Shown here one piece after another: positions 23,901 through 37,835 of a stretch of DNA of 64,000 nucleotides (position 1 is its first letter; each line of letters begins with the position of its first letter). The DNA lies in assembly GCA_019916065.1 (NCBI GenBank), contig CM034243.1:26128147-26192146 (forward strand). Direction: 5' to 3'. The stretch is from Vitellaria paradoxa. Its lineage: Eukaryota > Streptophyta > Magnoliopsida > Ericales > Sapotaceae. The notes beneath the pieces are model-generated. The model did no database searches. It was not told where the DNA came from and saw nothing but the letters and a program-made list of their open reading frames with translations. The translations under genes were made by a program, and so were the position numbers.

Positions 23901-24239
23901 CTCTTTTCTTTCTTCTTGCTTGATTTCTCTTCTTCTTTGGCTATAATCTCTTTGTTGTTCTACATCAGAACAATTGTAGATATATTAGGCATATCTAAGG
24001 GAAAAGGACCATATTCTCGAAGAATGAGGGGTAAGGGAATTGTTCAAGAAAGATCTCTTATTCTTATTACAAGATCTTGATTGGATCTGTATATGTTTGA
24101 TAAGACAATAATCTTCTTCTTTGAGAATAATCAAAAAGAAAAATGAAAAGTGTTGAATTGGAATATGAAAACGTGACTAAATTTGTCCTAGTTATTTTTT
24201 GGGACAGAGTAGACTAAAGGAGCAAATTATCAAACAAGG

Positions 24240-24270
<31 letters not shown>

Positions 24271-27200
24271 TCCAATGTCTTTGAAAGAATTGAATGAGGA
24301 GTCGCATGAGTTGGAGACTTAGTGGTGGACCGAAGAAGTACAACTGGCGATTAAGGCTAACAAAGAGTGCTATAGGAATTTGCAAGGATAAGAGAACATA
24401 TGAAGTTGCGTTTGGATCAAAATTTTGTTAAGAGAAAAGGAAATTGATAGAAAATCAAAATTCCATCTTCCATTTGGGTTGTAATAGAAAATAGAAGGAA
24501 AAAATAAATGGAATTTGAGAAATTTAAAATAATTAAATTAAAAATTAATATATTTATGATTTACCTTTTATTTTAATATATTTTTGGATCCATTCAAATA
24601 AAGACGTGTGTTTGGGATTTTATATTTCCTTCCTACTTTAACTTTCTTCTTTTCCTTTTCCTTTTCCCTAGCCTTTTATTTTTTTCTTGCCAAATCCTAA
24701 CTCCACAAAAAGATATAAATTGGCTAAAAAGAAATTAAAATGGCAAAGTTAGAGAAGCTAAATATAAGGCTTTCAATGTACCATATAATAAGTTATAGAC
24801 AAAAAATAAACAGAAAAATATCTATAAGATAGCTAGAATAAGAGAGAAAAAATGACAAACTTGTATCAAGTTAAGTGTACAGAAAGTAAGACTTAGAAAG
24901 TTTTGGTATAAAAGAAAGGTGAAGTTATTTTGATTAGTTATTTAATAGTTGCACTGAGCAGAATTTAGAAGATCTTAGTAACCCTTGTAACCCTATTGAA
25001 AATAGAAATGTAAGTTCTATACATAGGATTTACAAAAACAAGGGTATGAAAAAAATGAACATAGGAAAAGCTATAAGCCCATATTGTATTTGGATTGAAG
25101 CTTTTGGAAGTGCTTAGGGGATGATGGGATAATTTCATTGACTAAATTGTTGAACAGAATTTTGCAAACCAATAAGATGCCTAAAGAATATAAAAAAAGT
25201 ATCTTAGTGCCTATCCATAAGAAAATAAAGGGACTATCCAAAAGTGTAACGACTATCAGGAAATTAAGCTAATGAGTCACACTATGAAACTTTGGGAGGG
25301 AGTGATTAGGCTAGGGTAAAATGTGTTACAAAAAATATCAGATAACCAATTGGGTTCTATGCCTGGTAGATCTACTATAGAAGGCTAGAAGCAATTTTCC
25401 TAATACAAATATTGACGGAAAAATATAAAGAAAACAAAAAGATCTTCTCATGAATTTCATTGATTTAAAGAAATCATATGATAGAGTTTCAAGAGAAACT
25501 TTATTGTGGATGTTGAAAAAGAAATGAGTTTATATGTAATATATTAAAATGATCAAAGACAAGTATGACGGAAAAATTACTAGCATAACAACTATTGGAG
25601 ATGATACAAATGATTTTTCAATTACAATTGATCTACACCAAAGATTAGCTTTAAGCCCTTATTTTTTCACTTTGGTTATGGACGAGCTAACTAGACATAT
25701 TCAAGACATTACTTCGTGTGTGTTTTTTGCAGATGACATTGTATTTATAGATGAAACTAGGTCTGGGATTAACCATAAGTTAAAACTTTGGAAGCACAAT
25801 TAAAATCAAAAGGTTTTAGAGTAAGTGAGACTAAAACAGAGTACATGAATAGTAAATTTAGCAAAACTAAAAATCAGGGCATAGTGAAATTGAGGATCAA
25901 GTGCCAAATAGTGATTATTTTCGATATCTTGGATTAATTATTCAAGTAAATGGAAGGGTTGAAGAGGATGTTATCTATAAAATTCAAGGTGGGTAGTTAA
26001 AATGAAAAAGTGCATTAGGTGTTTTATACGACCAAAGAATACCTAGTAAGCTAAAACGGAAAATATTATTGAGTGGTTATAAAACCAACTACGCTTTATG
26101 CTACATCGTGTTTGAGCTATTAAGAAACAACACTCTTATAAGATGAATAGTGGAAATGAGAATACTAAGATGGATGTGTAGCAATACACGAAGAAATAAG
26201 ATAGAAAATGAATATATCCGAAAGAAAGTTGAGATGGCATTAATAGAAGAGAATTTAAAAATTCATTTCTAATGGTTTGATAATGTCCAAAATAGACTTG
26301 GGAAGACTTGCACAACAAGATCAAACCATGTTATTTTCATTCATTATGCTCCACAGCCAGGCTCCTGTTAGTTCTCATGTGATTACACATGAGGAAACGG
26401 CGATATGATTAATTTATTATCACATTCCAAGTTTTTTTCTATCTCAAACTTGTAATATGCCTCATATGTGTATTGGAGACGTACGCACGCATACCTTAGT
26501 TGTCTGAAAAGTGCCATATTCTTAACGGTATATAATTAAAATAACAGGACAAATTTGAACGAGTGTCCAATGACAGCACAACAAGTTCTTATAATTCTGC
26601 ATTTGTTAGATTTCATTACTAGTCAATACTTCTTAATAAGTTTGAGCATAGACCAATAAAGGGGTAAGTTATTGCTATGAGGAAGGGTTATTAAATAAAA
26701 ACTTAATTCTCATACTTTGGCATCCCTTCGATGCTTTTTAATAACACTTACTTATCTTTTCAAAAAAAATTAAATAAAAACTTAATAACCTGAAGTTTGA
26801 ACTTCTTTTGTGAACTAGATTCCTTTCGTAAGAAAGAAACTAGAGCTTATTACTTCCCATCACTTTTCATATTCTTACTTGGCAGGAATGAAAATCACAT
26901 ACACGATGTAAGCTTGTGCTTACATGCAAAATGCCCTAATTGATAAAGTTAAGTTGATTTCAGTTACTTATGGAACATAGCTTTAGGATTGCCAAAATCC
27001 TCCAACTCATAAAGCATGCTTGCTTTTTGTTTATTTGGTCTTGTTGTTATACTTTTTTTAAAAAGAAAAAAAAAAATTGTACACATAAGATTGGAAGAAT
27101 GAGGCAAACAGGCATCCCTAGATGATATCACAAATGTTGCTTCTAAGTTTTCACAAAATAAATGAAGTCCTAATTTAAAAGCAGAAAATAAAAAATTAAA

Positions 27201-30200
27201 AAATTAAAAAAAAAAAGGGATCTGCATAACATTCTTCACTGAAACTTAAAGACTCCAGTCACCAATAAGAGCGTGTGTAACAATTGAATTTAAAAAAAAA
27301 TAATCCAATTAACAACCATTTTGTAAACATATGAGGAGAGTCTGAATAAACAACACAAAGCAAAAGATTACCTGAGAGGCCAAAATACGAACTTTCAAAT
27401 TAGTAAATATCTGCATATAAATAGTGATCTCTGAGTAAATTAACACTAGTAGTCCAATACAAGACAACACAGGCAGAAAAAGAAGGGGAAAAAAGAAACT
27501 TGGACTTTGAAGTAGTAGTCTCACCTGCTCATCAATAAGTATCAAGCTCAACATTGGTCTGCTGAGACTCCACTGATTGCAACAGTCCTCAAATAGGACA
27601 ATCTCAAATAGGGTCTTAAGTATCTGAAAAAAATGAAAGACAAAAAGAAATGTAAATCCAATCATGATAACGGAAGTGAAGAACATTCATAATGAGTTAT
27701 TTAGTGTTAGGCATCCAAAGAATTCTCATACTAAATAGGATTATAATACCAAGCTAATCCATGCTCAGTTTGCAGAAGCAACTTACTAGCAAAGTCTCTT
27801 TTGAAAAAACGAGGCTTACAGCAATTAATGTCAATGATAGAACAAAGAAGCCTCTTTCAGTTGAACATTTTGTAATGTTTATTGAAAAATCATTTTGCGA
27901 TAATTGGATGATACATGCAAACATGGTTCTCCAAAATTAATTCTGAAAGTTTAGGGCTCTGTTTAGGTTGCAAAATGTACCTATAAAGTCCTTGACTTAT
28001 TTTGCTCACCTTTTTTAAATTTTACAACAATGAAAATTTAAATAATATGCATGGTATATATGTCTCAATTTACAAGTAATTAAAAAATTTTTCATTTTTA
28101 TTTTTATTTTTTGAACTTTCAACAGCATCTAATATAACATACATATCCGGTACCAATTGACCACTTATAATATTGCAATATAAAAATATCACATCAACCT
28201 CCCCACCCAAGATATGGGTTTTCCATAACTTACAGATACAGGCTTAACAAATGAATGCCCCTCCATCAACCATGCTACCCAACCAACAACTACACATACA
28301 GGGCTTAAAAAGATTTATTGGAAGAAAGTATGCTGCTACTTCTGAAAATTGTTCATCTCTTGTTCGTAGAATTATCTTATGAGTAAATATTATTTATTAG
28401 GGGAAGGGGGTTTGGATGACTCAAAATTTTGGTCTGGACAGAGAGCCACTAGCCCCTCTTGTCTTCTTTGTTCATGGAATGTTGTTTTTGTGGCATGCTA
28501 CCAGTGCCATACTTCAAGTACTTGAAAGTTGCAAACATGAGGTGCATTCAAAGAGAAATTATGTTTATTTCATTCTCTTTTTAATGCTAAAATGCATTTT
28601 GCTAGGGGAAAAAAAAGTTGTGTAGAGACAGTACGATAATAGATTCATCTACAAATATAGAAGGTCAAATTTGAATTTCATTAGTAACTACAAGAGCTAT
28701 TAGAAAAAAATATGTGGGTACCCGGGCTATAGTTAAACATCCCAAGGTTGTTATAACCACGCCGCGGTGCAAAACCCCACACACCACCTCATCATTAATT
28801 ACACGTAGGACAATTGACATTAGTCCATCCGCGCCAATAATTCCATTACAAGAATGTACACCTTTCCTTGGACTTAGAACAAGGTCCGAGGAGAGAATAA
28901 ATGACTAGCAGGATCATTGGAGGTTCAGTGGATTGGAGGCTAGAACCAGAGACTGTTGGAATTCATCCAACCAATCTAAAGAGAGAATTAAATGGGCGAC
29001 TCTTATTCTTCCTTGGGTCCATTGTATCAGGACTAGACATTCCTGCCTAAAGGACTCCATCCTCACACATATATAAACTCTCCTCCTCAAAAGGGTCTGA
29101 GATAAGGATACGCCAAGCATCTAACCACTACCATTCCTACTCTCTCTCTCTCTCTTATTCCAGATTGCCCTAGTTCTCTCCTCTCTGCCGGATTCCGATG
29201 GTCTCGCTATTGCTTAATACTCAACATAATTCCCAAAAAAGATTGGACTCACTCCACCTTAACCCCCCTACAAAATATATATTGTAAAACAAAATCTTAC
29301 AAGGAAAACCATGGAAACTAAGTTATTCAAGATGAGTTTGTCAACAATCATGTGTAACTCAATGTTGTGGCAGCTTTTCTTCCACCCAGAATTACACTGT
29401 GGGAAACCCATCAGGGCACTGACCGACAAAGAGCAACCCACAACTTTGTTGTAGATACTCGCATTGGTATCAAAGCTCGGCAAGAATTCAGTTGCCTTGA
29501 TAAGCATTCGATAGCATAGCCTTCTCAGTCACGAGATCAATAAGCAATAATGTTTTCTTATGCAAACAAACTTCACAATGCCAATGCACTGGAGGAAATG
29601 AGCTCCTGGGGAAGTATGCCACAAGGCTAGAGGACTTTCAAGGGTGTTCCCATTGAGGATCCTATGCACATTATTAAGCAAGTGTGTGCTTTGGACAACT
29701 ATATGAAAGCAACAAGAAGATTGCCTATGTCAGTTCTAATGGACACCAGCATCTGGTAGTAACTAGTAACCCGACACTGTTAGCCATTTATGTTTACATA
29801 TATTCTAGCAACTGTTATCCCACCTAGCAGTGTCGTACAATTATAGCCTTGGGTCGGGAATTAGAGCTCCACAAAAGTTGGGGCAAGATTTCTACCAACT
29901 ACCTCGATCCTGCTGTAGGCAGCGGCCTATGCGATGGGTACAATCTTTTTAATTTATAATTTGGAATGGGAGGAGAAGCATTGATTAAGCACTACAAGTC
30001 TACAATATGGGCTTATGGTAAGGCCCCCCCCCCCCAAAAAAAAAAATCTTATAAGAACTTCGTCTGTGAGAAAAGAGGAGAAGGAAGGGGTTCGACACAG
30101 ACGGGCAAAAATGAAGCCACAGCAATGATTGAAGGCAAATGGAGACAAACAAAACAGAGGCTAATATCATTGCACTAGATTGCCCTCTTTATGCTGTGAT

Positions 30201-33200
30201 GGGTTTAGAATTTCAACACCTTTCCCATGCGATACTTACACTTTAAACTCCTCATTGATGTGCTAAGTCAGCCTAACCCTCACTAGGAAGCAAGAAAGAA
30301 CACAAAACTAGCAATGAAAACTAAGTATAGAAGAACACTCGAGAGGAAAACTTGGAGAATGCTTTGTATTACTTCATTTGAAAGTTGGATCCTTAGATCC
30401 TTGGATTATTACATGAACTCTACATATCCGTATTCATACTCTTCTACCTCCTCAATAGATGGTAAAGATTATTCCAAGTGAATGGTGGAGATTTGACCTC
30501 TAGAATCCTACACCAAATTATCTAGATATTTACACATTTAAGCTTCCAATGGAAGCCTCCCCTACATACCAGAATTTTCCATCATTCGCTATAAAATATT
30601 CTACAATATTCATAACACGTCCTGAAAACTCCACTAGGTTCTAAAATATTCTAGAGAAACCTAGAGTGCTCCAGTAGCTTCTAAAAAATTCTGAAACTTT
30701 CTAGAACACTTCGGATCATTCTAGGACATTCCAAAACACTATAACAAAATCCAGAACATCCTAGGTAATTCTTGAACCATGCCATACCAGTGTCCAAATT
30801 AGTATTCTCCAGTGTCCCGCATGATCTAAAGTACCAGTGTACTTGACACATCCCAATCACTCAAAAAATTCCACTTGGGTAAGAAGAAAAATATTCAAAA
30901 TAAATAATATTCAAGCAAAAGCACCCACAATAATACTAACAATTACGTAAAATAACAAAATTTACAAACCAAGAGTTGCAACTTTACTTTAAAGTCATCC
31001 AACCCTTATAATGAAGAAGAGAAATTTAAGCAAGACTAAACTAATAATGAAAACTCCCAGTATAAGGAAAACTATAACCAACATGTTTCTGTCTAGATTT
31101 TTATGGTGGGTCACACTCAATTAAGTCTTTAATGCATATCAGCCATTTCCATAGTATGGATAATGGAGTGAATGATACTCCAACTACAATCCTTCCCACA
31201 AGCTCCCTCTTTGAAAAAGTAAGGGAAAAATTATAATTAAAATTTATAGAAAGAGAAATAGGATCAAGGATGTAGATACTTGGGCCGCGGCCATATGGCC
31301 CAGGTCTGCCTCCTGCCTTTCCCTGCAGCACAACTATATCCCTCCTACATTGATGATTAGCCGTGAGTAAATCACAGGGTATCATCGTTGTTGTTGATTA
31401 ATTTAAATCTCTCGGTGGTTGAAGATTAGATAGATTAAATAAGTTTGAATGAAGATCAGATAAGGCTGAATTAGGATCAGGATAAGAGCTGGAAGAGTTT
31501 CAGATGTATAGAGAATTGGTTGCTGATTTTTAGGGATTGTATTTTAGCTCTTTAGGATAGAGATGTATACAGATATTTAGGATAGCTTTTGTATATAAAT
31601 ACCAGCTGTAAATCTGTTCAGAGAGATAATTTTTTCTACGGAAGAACTTCCTTCATGGTATCAGAGCAGGTGCTCATTACAGAGAGTCCTATTCCTTCCA
31701 ACTGAGGTTGTCCTCCTCAGATCCAATTTTTTTTTTTCTCTCTGCTGAAGTTTGTCCTCTTCAGTATTCGGTAAACCTCCTTGCAAAGCAAAAATGAGTG
31801 CTGGCAAGGAAGAATCTACTTCTCTTGATCAATCTCCTCTGGCTTCTCCAACCCTTGGTGAAAGTCCCAACCTGCAGATTACAAGTCACAAACTGAATGG
31901 AAGAAACTTCATTCAGTGGTCCCGATCAGTCATATTGGTTATTAGGGGTAAAGGAAGGATGGGCTACCTGAATGGAGATGTCAGGCAGCCTGATAAGGAA
32001 GATCCTGCTCATGTCAACTGGGAGTTAAACAATTCGATGGTGATGGCATGGTTGATCAATTCCATGGAACCTCACATTAGTCGAACATACCTCTTTCTTC
32101 GAACTTCTCAAGCCATCTGGCAGGCAGTGAATACAAATTATTCTAATCTCAAAAATGCATCTCAGGTTTTTGAGATTAAGAATAAACTAAAGGAGATAAG
32201 GCAAGGTCAACTGGGAGTCACTGAGTTCTACAATGAACTACAGATGCTGTGACAAGAGTTGGATCTACACTATGAAGCTGATTGGGGAGACTTGGAAGAC
32301 AACATAAAGTTCAAAACCCATCTGGAGAAAGAGCGACTGTATGAATTTCTGACAGGGTTAAACCGAGACCTTGATGAGGTACGAGGGAGGATTCTTGGCT
32401 GTAAACCCTTGCCATCCATTGACGAAGCCTTTGCTGATGTTAGGAGGGAAGAGAGTAGAAGAAGAGTAATGCTTGGAATGAACCCAGTCAGTCCAGCAGG
32501 TGAGAAATCCAGTGAAACGACAGCCTTTGCTGTTAAAGGAGATCAAAGGAATCATCAAAAGGACAGAAGTGGAAGACCCTGGTGCAGCCACTGCAACAAG
32601 CCTGGACACACCCGAGAGACCTGCTGGGATCTCCATGGAAAACCAGCCAACTGGAAGCTTAGGGGATCAAATAAGGGGAAGAGTTTTCAAGCACAGCTGG
32701 AGGACAAACCTGCTGAAGGCCTTAAAGAATCAGAAAACAATGGAATATTTCTGAACAAGACTCAACTGGAACAGCTGAAAAAATTATTGGGTCAAGCTGC
32801 AGCAGAAAACTCAAAAAATTCTGCTATGGCATCAGGTACTGCCATGCATACCAAGAATACAAATTCTTGGATGCTGGATTCTGGAGCCTCTGACCACATG
32901 ACAGGTAATTTATCCCTACTACACTCATATACCCCATGTCATGGAAGTCCTAGAGTTAAGGTAGCCAATGGCTCTTACTCTACTATCGCTGGAAAAGGAT
33001 CTCTTCGCCTTTCAAACTCTGTGATTCTTCATTCAGTATTATATGTCCCTAACCTGGCCTGCAACTTAATTTCAGTCAGTAAACTCACCCAAGAACTCAA
33101 GTGTTGTGCTAAGTTTTCTCCCACTGATTGTGAATTTCAGGGAATGGACTCGAGGATGATGATTGGCAATGTTAGAGTACAAGATGGACTCTACTACCTT

Positions 33201-36200
33201 GAGAATAAAGAAGATTCTGCAGAAACAGCCATGACTGGGACTGTATCTTCTCTTAGTTCCAATAGGGATGAAATAATGTTAAGGCATTATAGGCTAGGCC
33301 ATCCAAATTTCCATTATCTAAAAAGATTGTTTCCTGATCTGTTCATTAATAAAAATCCTAGCTCTTTCAAATGTGAGTTCTGTATTCTTGCTAAACACTG
33401 TCGTGCCCAGTATCAACCTAAACCACACAGACAATCTCAACCTTTTTCTTTGATACACAGTGACCTGTGGGGACCCTCTAGAATAAAGAATGTTTCTGGA
33501 ACCAGATGGTTCATAACTTTCACTGATGATCACACTCGGGTCTGTTGGGTTTATTTACTTAAGGAAAAAGCTGAAACTGCCAAGGTCTTTAAATCCTTTC
33601 ATTCCATGGTGTCAACTCAATTTCATGCACATATTCAGACCTTAAGAACTGATAATGGAAGGGAATACTTCAACTCTATTCTAAGTGAATATCTTGACTC
33701 TAATGGGATAATCCATCAAAGCTTATGCTCAGATACACCTCAACAAAATGGTGTAGCTGAGAGAAAAAATCGACACCTTGTCGAAGTTGCTAGAGCTCTT
33801 ATGTTCACTATGAATGTACCCAAGTATTTATGGGGAGAAGCCATTTTAACTGCCTCTTACTTAATCAATAGAATGCCTTCTAGGCCCCTGAATTTCTCTG
33901 TTCCTTTGAATAACCTCCTTCAAACTTACCCAGATTTCAGGTCCATTAACTCCTTACCTCCAAAAATTTTTGGATGCACTGTTTTTGTCCATAATCAGTC
34001 ACCAAATCTGTCAAAACTTGATCCCAAATCTATCAAAAGTGTTTTTGTTGGATACTCTCCAACTCAACGTGGTTATAAATGCTACTCCCCTTCCCTTCGT
34101 CGTTTCTTTGTGTCTTTAGATGTCTCTTTCATTGAAACTCAGCCCTTCTTCACCAATCCTTCTCTTCAGGGGGAGATGGTGAATGAAGACAAGTCTTGCT
34201 CTTGGGATACATTCCCTGCCACAGAAGATTCTCAGTTTCAGTCCTCAGAAGTCCTGCCTTACACCACAGAATATCCTGTTTTTCCTGCAGAACCTCAGCC
34301 CACAGAACCTCAGTCAATACCTATAGAACCTAACATGGTTTCACCTGAGGAATCTCTAAGAGAAAATACATCTCAGTCAGGGGGAGGAACTACCAGAATT
34401 GTCTCTCAGCCAAGAGATCAATTGCTGGTTTACTCAAGACGTAGGCAGAACAGACAAAGCCAATCTGACTCGAATTCAGATTCCCAGAACAGTGAAGGAG
34501 GTACTAAGAACAATATGGAGCAAACTGAAAATCCAAAACAAGATTTGAACTGGCCTATTGCACTTCGGAAAGGGACAAGAACCTGCACACAGCACCCTTT
34601 GTCCAAATATGTCTCTTATGCAAGACTCTCACCTGGGTTCTATTCTTTCACTACCTCTCTGTCAAAAACTGCAGTTCCCAACAACATAGAAGAAGCCTTA
34701 GAAGATCAAAACTGGAGAGCTGCAGTTCAGGAAGAAATGACAGCCCTGCAGAAAAATAATACTTGGGAGATGATGGAACTCCCTAATGGAAAGAAGCCTG
34801 TCGGCTGCAAATCGGTTTTTGCTATTAAATACAATACAGATGGGAGCATTAGCAAATATAAAGCCAGGTTGGTAGCTAAGGGATTTACTCAAACACTTGG
34901 AATTGATTACCAAGAAACCTTTGCTCCGGTGGCTAAGCTAAACACTATAAGAGTCCTGTTATCCCTAGCTGTAAATATGGATTGGCCATTACATCAATTA
35001 GATGTAAAAAATGCCTTTCTAAATGGAGATTTGCATGAAGAAGTGTACATGACTGCACCACCTGGATTTGAAGACAGCAGCAACAATGTGTGCAGATTAA
35101 AGAAGTCTCTCTATGGGTTAAAGCAATCACCAAGAGAATGGTTTGAGAAATTCACTCAAGCTGTTAAGAGAAAAGGATTTACTCAAGCTCAGACCGACCA
35201 CACACTGTTTTACAAACACTCTAGGGAGGACAAGATCACAATCTTGATTGTATATGTGGATGACATTATTGTCACTGGAAGTGATCTAGTGGAATTGAAC
35301 TCCTTGAAGAGGTATCTAGCAGGGGAATTTGAGCTAAAAGACTTAGGAGCTTTGAGATATTTCTTGGGAATGGAAGTTGGTCGCAGCTGTGCAGGAATCT
35401 CCATCAGTCAGAGGAAGAATGTGCTGGATTTGCTTCGGGAAGTGAAAATGCTGGGCTGTAGGCCAGCTGAAACACCTATGGATCCTAACATAAAGCTGGA
35501 ACTGGAAGGTGAAGAAGTTGACAGGGGAAGATATCAGAAACTAGTGGGTAAATTAATTTATTTGTCCCACACTCGACCTGACATCACCTTTGCAGTAAGT
35601 ATGGTGAGCAGGTTTATGCACTCTCCAAAGAAGCAACATCTTGAAGCTGTGTTGAGGATCTTGAAGTACTTAAAGTCTACACCTGGTAAGGGACTGTTTT
35701 TCAAGAAAGGAAGCAATAGAATAGTGGAGATTTACACCGATGCTGACTGGGCTGGCTCATCAATTGATAGGAGGTCTACGACAGGCTACTGTTCTTACCT
35801 TTGGGGAAACTTGGTGACTTGGAGAAGTAAAAAACAGCCGGTGGTAGCTAGAAGTAGTGCTGAAGCTGAGTTTAGAGCTTTGGCTCATGGAATATGTGAA
35901 GGTATTTGGCTTGAGAGACTATTAAAAGAGCTGAAGGTGTCTTATTATGCTCCTATGAAAGTCTACTGTGATAACAAGGCAGCCATCAACATAGCACAAA
36001 ATCCAGTCCACCATGATCGAACAAAACATGTTGAAGTGGATCGACATTTTATCAAGGAGAAGCTTGACAACAAAACTGTGTGTTTGGACTACATTCCTAC
36101 TCGGGAACAAACTGCAGATGTCTTGACAAAAGGGCTACATAAACCAGGTTTTGATAATTTAGTAAGCAAGCTGGGAATGATTAATATATACTCCCAGCTT

Positions 36201-37783
36201 GAGGGGGAGTGTTGATTAATTTAAATCTCTCGGTGGTTGAAGATTAGATAGATTAAATAAGTTTGAATGAAGATCAGATAAGGCTGAATTAGGATCAGGA
36301 TAAGAGCTGGAAGAGTTTCAGATGTATAGAGAATTGGTTGCTGATTTTTAGGGATTGTATTTTAGCTCTTTAGGATAGAGATGTATACAGATATTTAGGA
36401 TAGCTTTTGTATATAAATACCAGCTGTAAATCTGTTCAGAGAGATAATTTTTTCTACGGAAGAACTTCCTTCAGTTGTGGTAGATATTTCCCGTGGAACA
36501 CCCATTTCTCCCGAACTTGGAACAAGGTCCGAGGGATTCGCCAACGGATATAATAGCATGCGAGATCATCGGGGGTACAGCGAATTGAAGGCTAGAATCA
36601 AGAGACCATTGGGGATTCGATCAACCAATCTAGAGAGAGATTCTTGGCAGGGGATCCTAATCCTAACGGGGCACGCCAAGTCAAGACCAACTATCCTCCT
36701 AACAGATTCGAAGCTTTGACTATGGCTAACAACCACGCCAAGCCTTGACTATATCCTCCTCCCCTATAAAAATCCTCTTCCTTTGGAGAGTCCATCATTC
36801 ATCACCACCATCCTCACTTCCCTCAGCACTCTCTCTCTCTCTCTCTCTCTCACATTCCAGATTGCCTTGGTTTTCATCCCTTCGCAGACTATAGTGACTC
36901 CACCATGGTTGATAGTTAGTGTAATTCCCGAAAGGTTAGACTCATCCAAGTCTACCTACCATCCCCCCAACAACATATTCTACTGGGAAGGAGTGCTAAC
37001 TTATTTACTATGGCTAACAACCAAGGCAACGATGTTAGATCACAAGAAAGAAGAGAGCTACCGGTAGAAATGTTCACCATGGCGGACCACCTAATCGCTA
37101 AGTGTGATTAGCACAGCCACACCTTATCACCACTTTTATTCAACCTTTTCCTGCCTAAAATTTATTTCAGTAATAAAACTTTTACCAATACCAATTTGCA
37201 AAATGAGAACAAGACATGCTAGGTTTTGATCAGCTTATCGAGATAAACTACATTTTTCTTTCAAGTTGGTTACCATGTGCTTTCACTACACTGTTGTAGC
37301 TCATTTTGAATGTTAATCAGCTTGGACCAAAGTTCCAAGTCAGGGATCAATATGTCTCCATTTAGTGAATGCAGCACCTAGCGTAATGCACTCAAATACA
37401 ATCAAGTTAGTTGAAACAGCAATGCAACACCAGAGAATGATTTATTTCCCCAGTTGGCATGGTAAAGAGAACCACAGCTACAAACTAAATCACAATAATA
37501 CCCCCCCAAGCAACCCAAAAAAACAAATAAAAATTGCACATAGCTGCTCTCTCTCTCTCTAATGGGGATCATATATGAGGGCTACCTTGGGATTTATTCT
37601 CTAAGTTATTTTCAGTATGAATTAGATTTTTTTTAAATGGTGGGATTTTATTCTGATTTTATTTGCAATTGCATAATTTAGGAATGGTTTATTAAGGCTA
37701 GCCTATTCAAAGGCTACACTTGCATTGGATCATTAGTTTTTGATGAATTTAATTGAATATTGAATCTAGTTGAAGTTTAGTTG

Positions 37784-37835
<52 letters not shown>

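Larger units (their letters stand above)
31392..36473 (+). mobile_element. Young, nearly intact Ty1/copia retrotransposon (5082 bp)
   Basis: Two 264-bp LTRs (31392-31655 and 36210-36473) look identical on reading. GTTGT flanks both sides, a primer-binding site complementary to initiator tRNA-Met follows the left LTR, and a GAGGGGGAG polypurine tract precedes the right. The internal region carries gag, protease, integrase, reverse transcriptase and RNase H in copia order, broken by one in-frame stop. It sits in the 10.8-kb intron of XPO7, antisense to that gene. Identical LTRs imply a recent insertion. Confidence 0.97.

Noticed and set aside
31752..31793. Upstream extension of the copia polyprotein to 31752
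   Set aside because: That frame begins with TTG; the first ATG at 31794 precedes the typical copia gag start.
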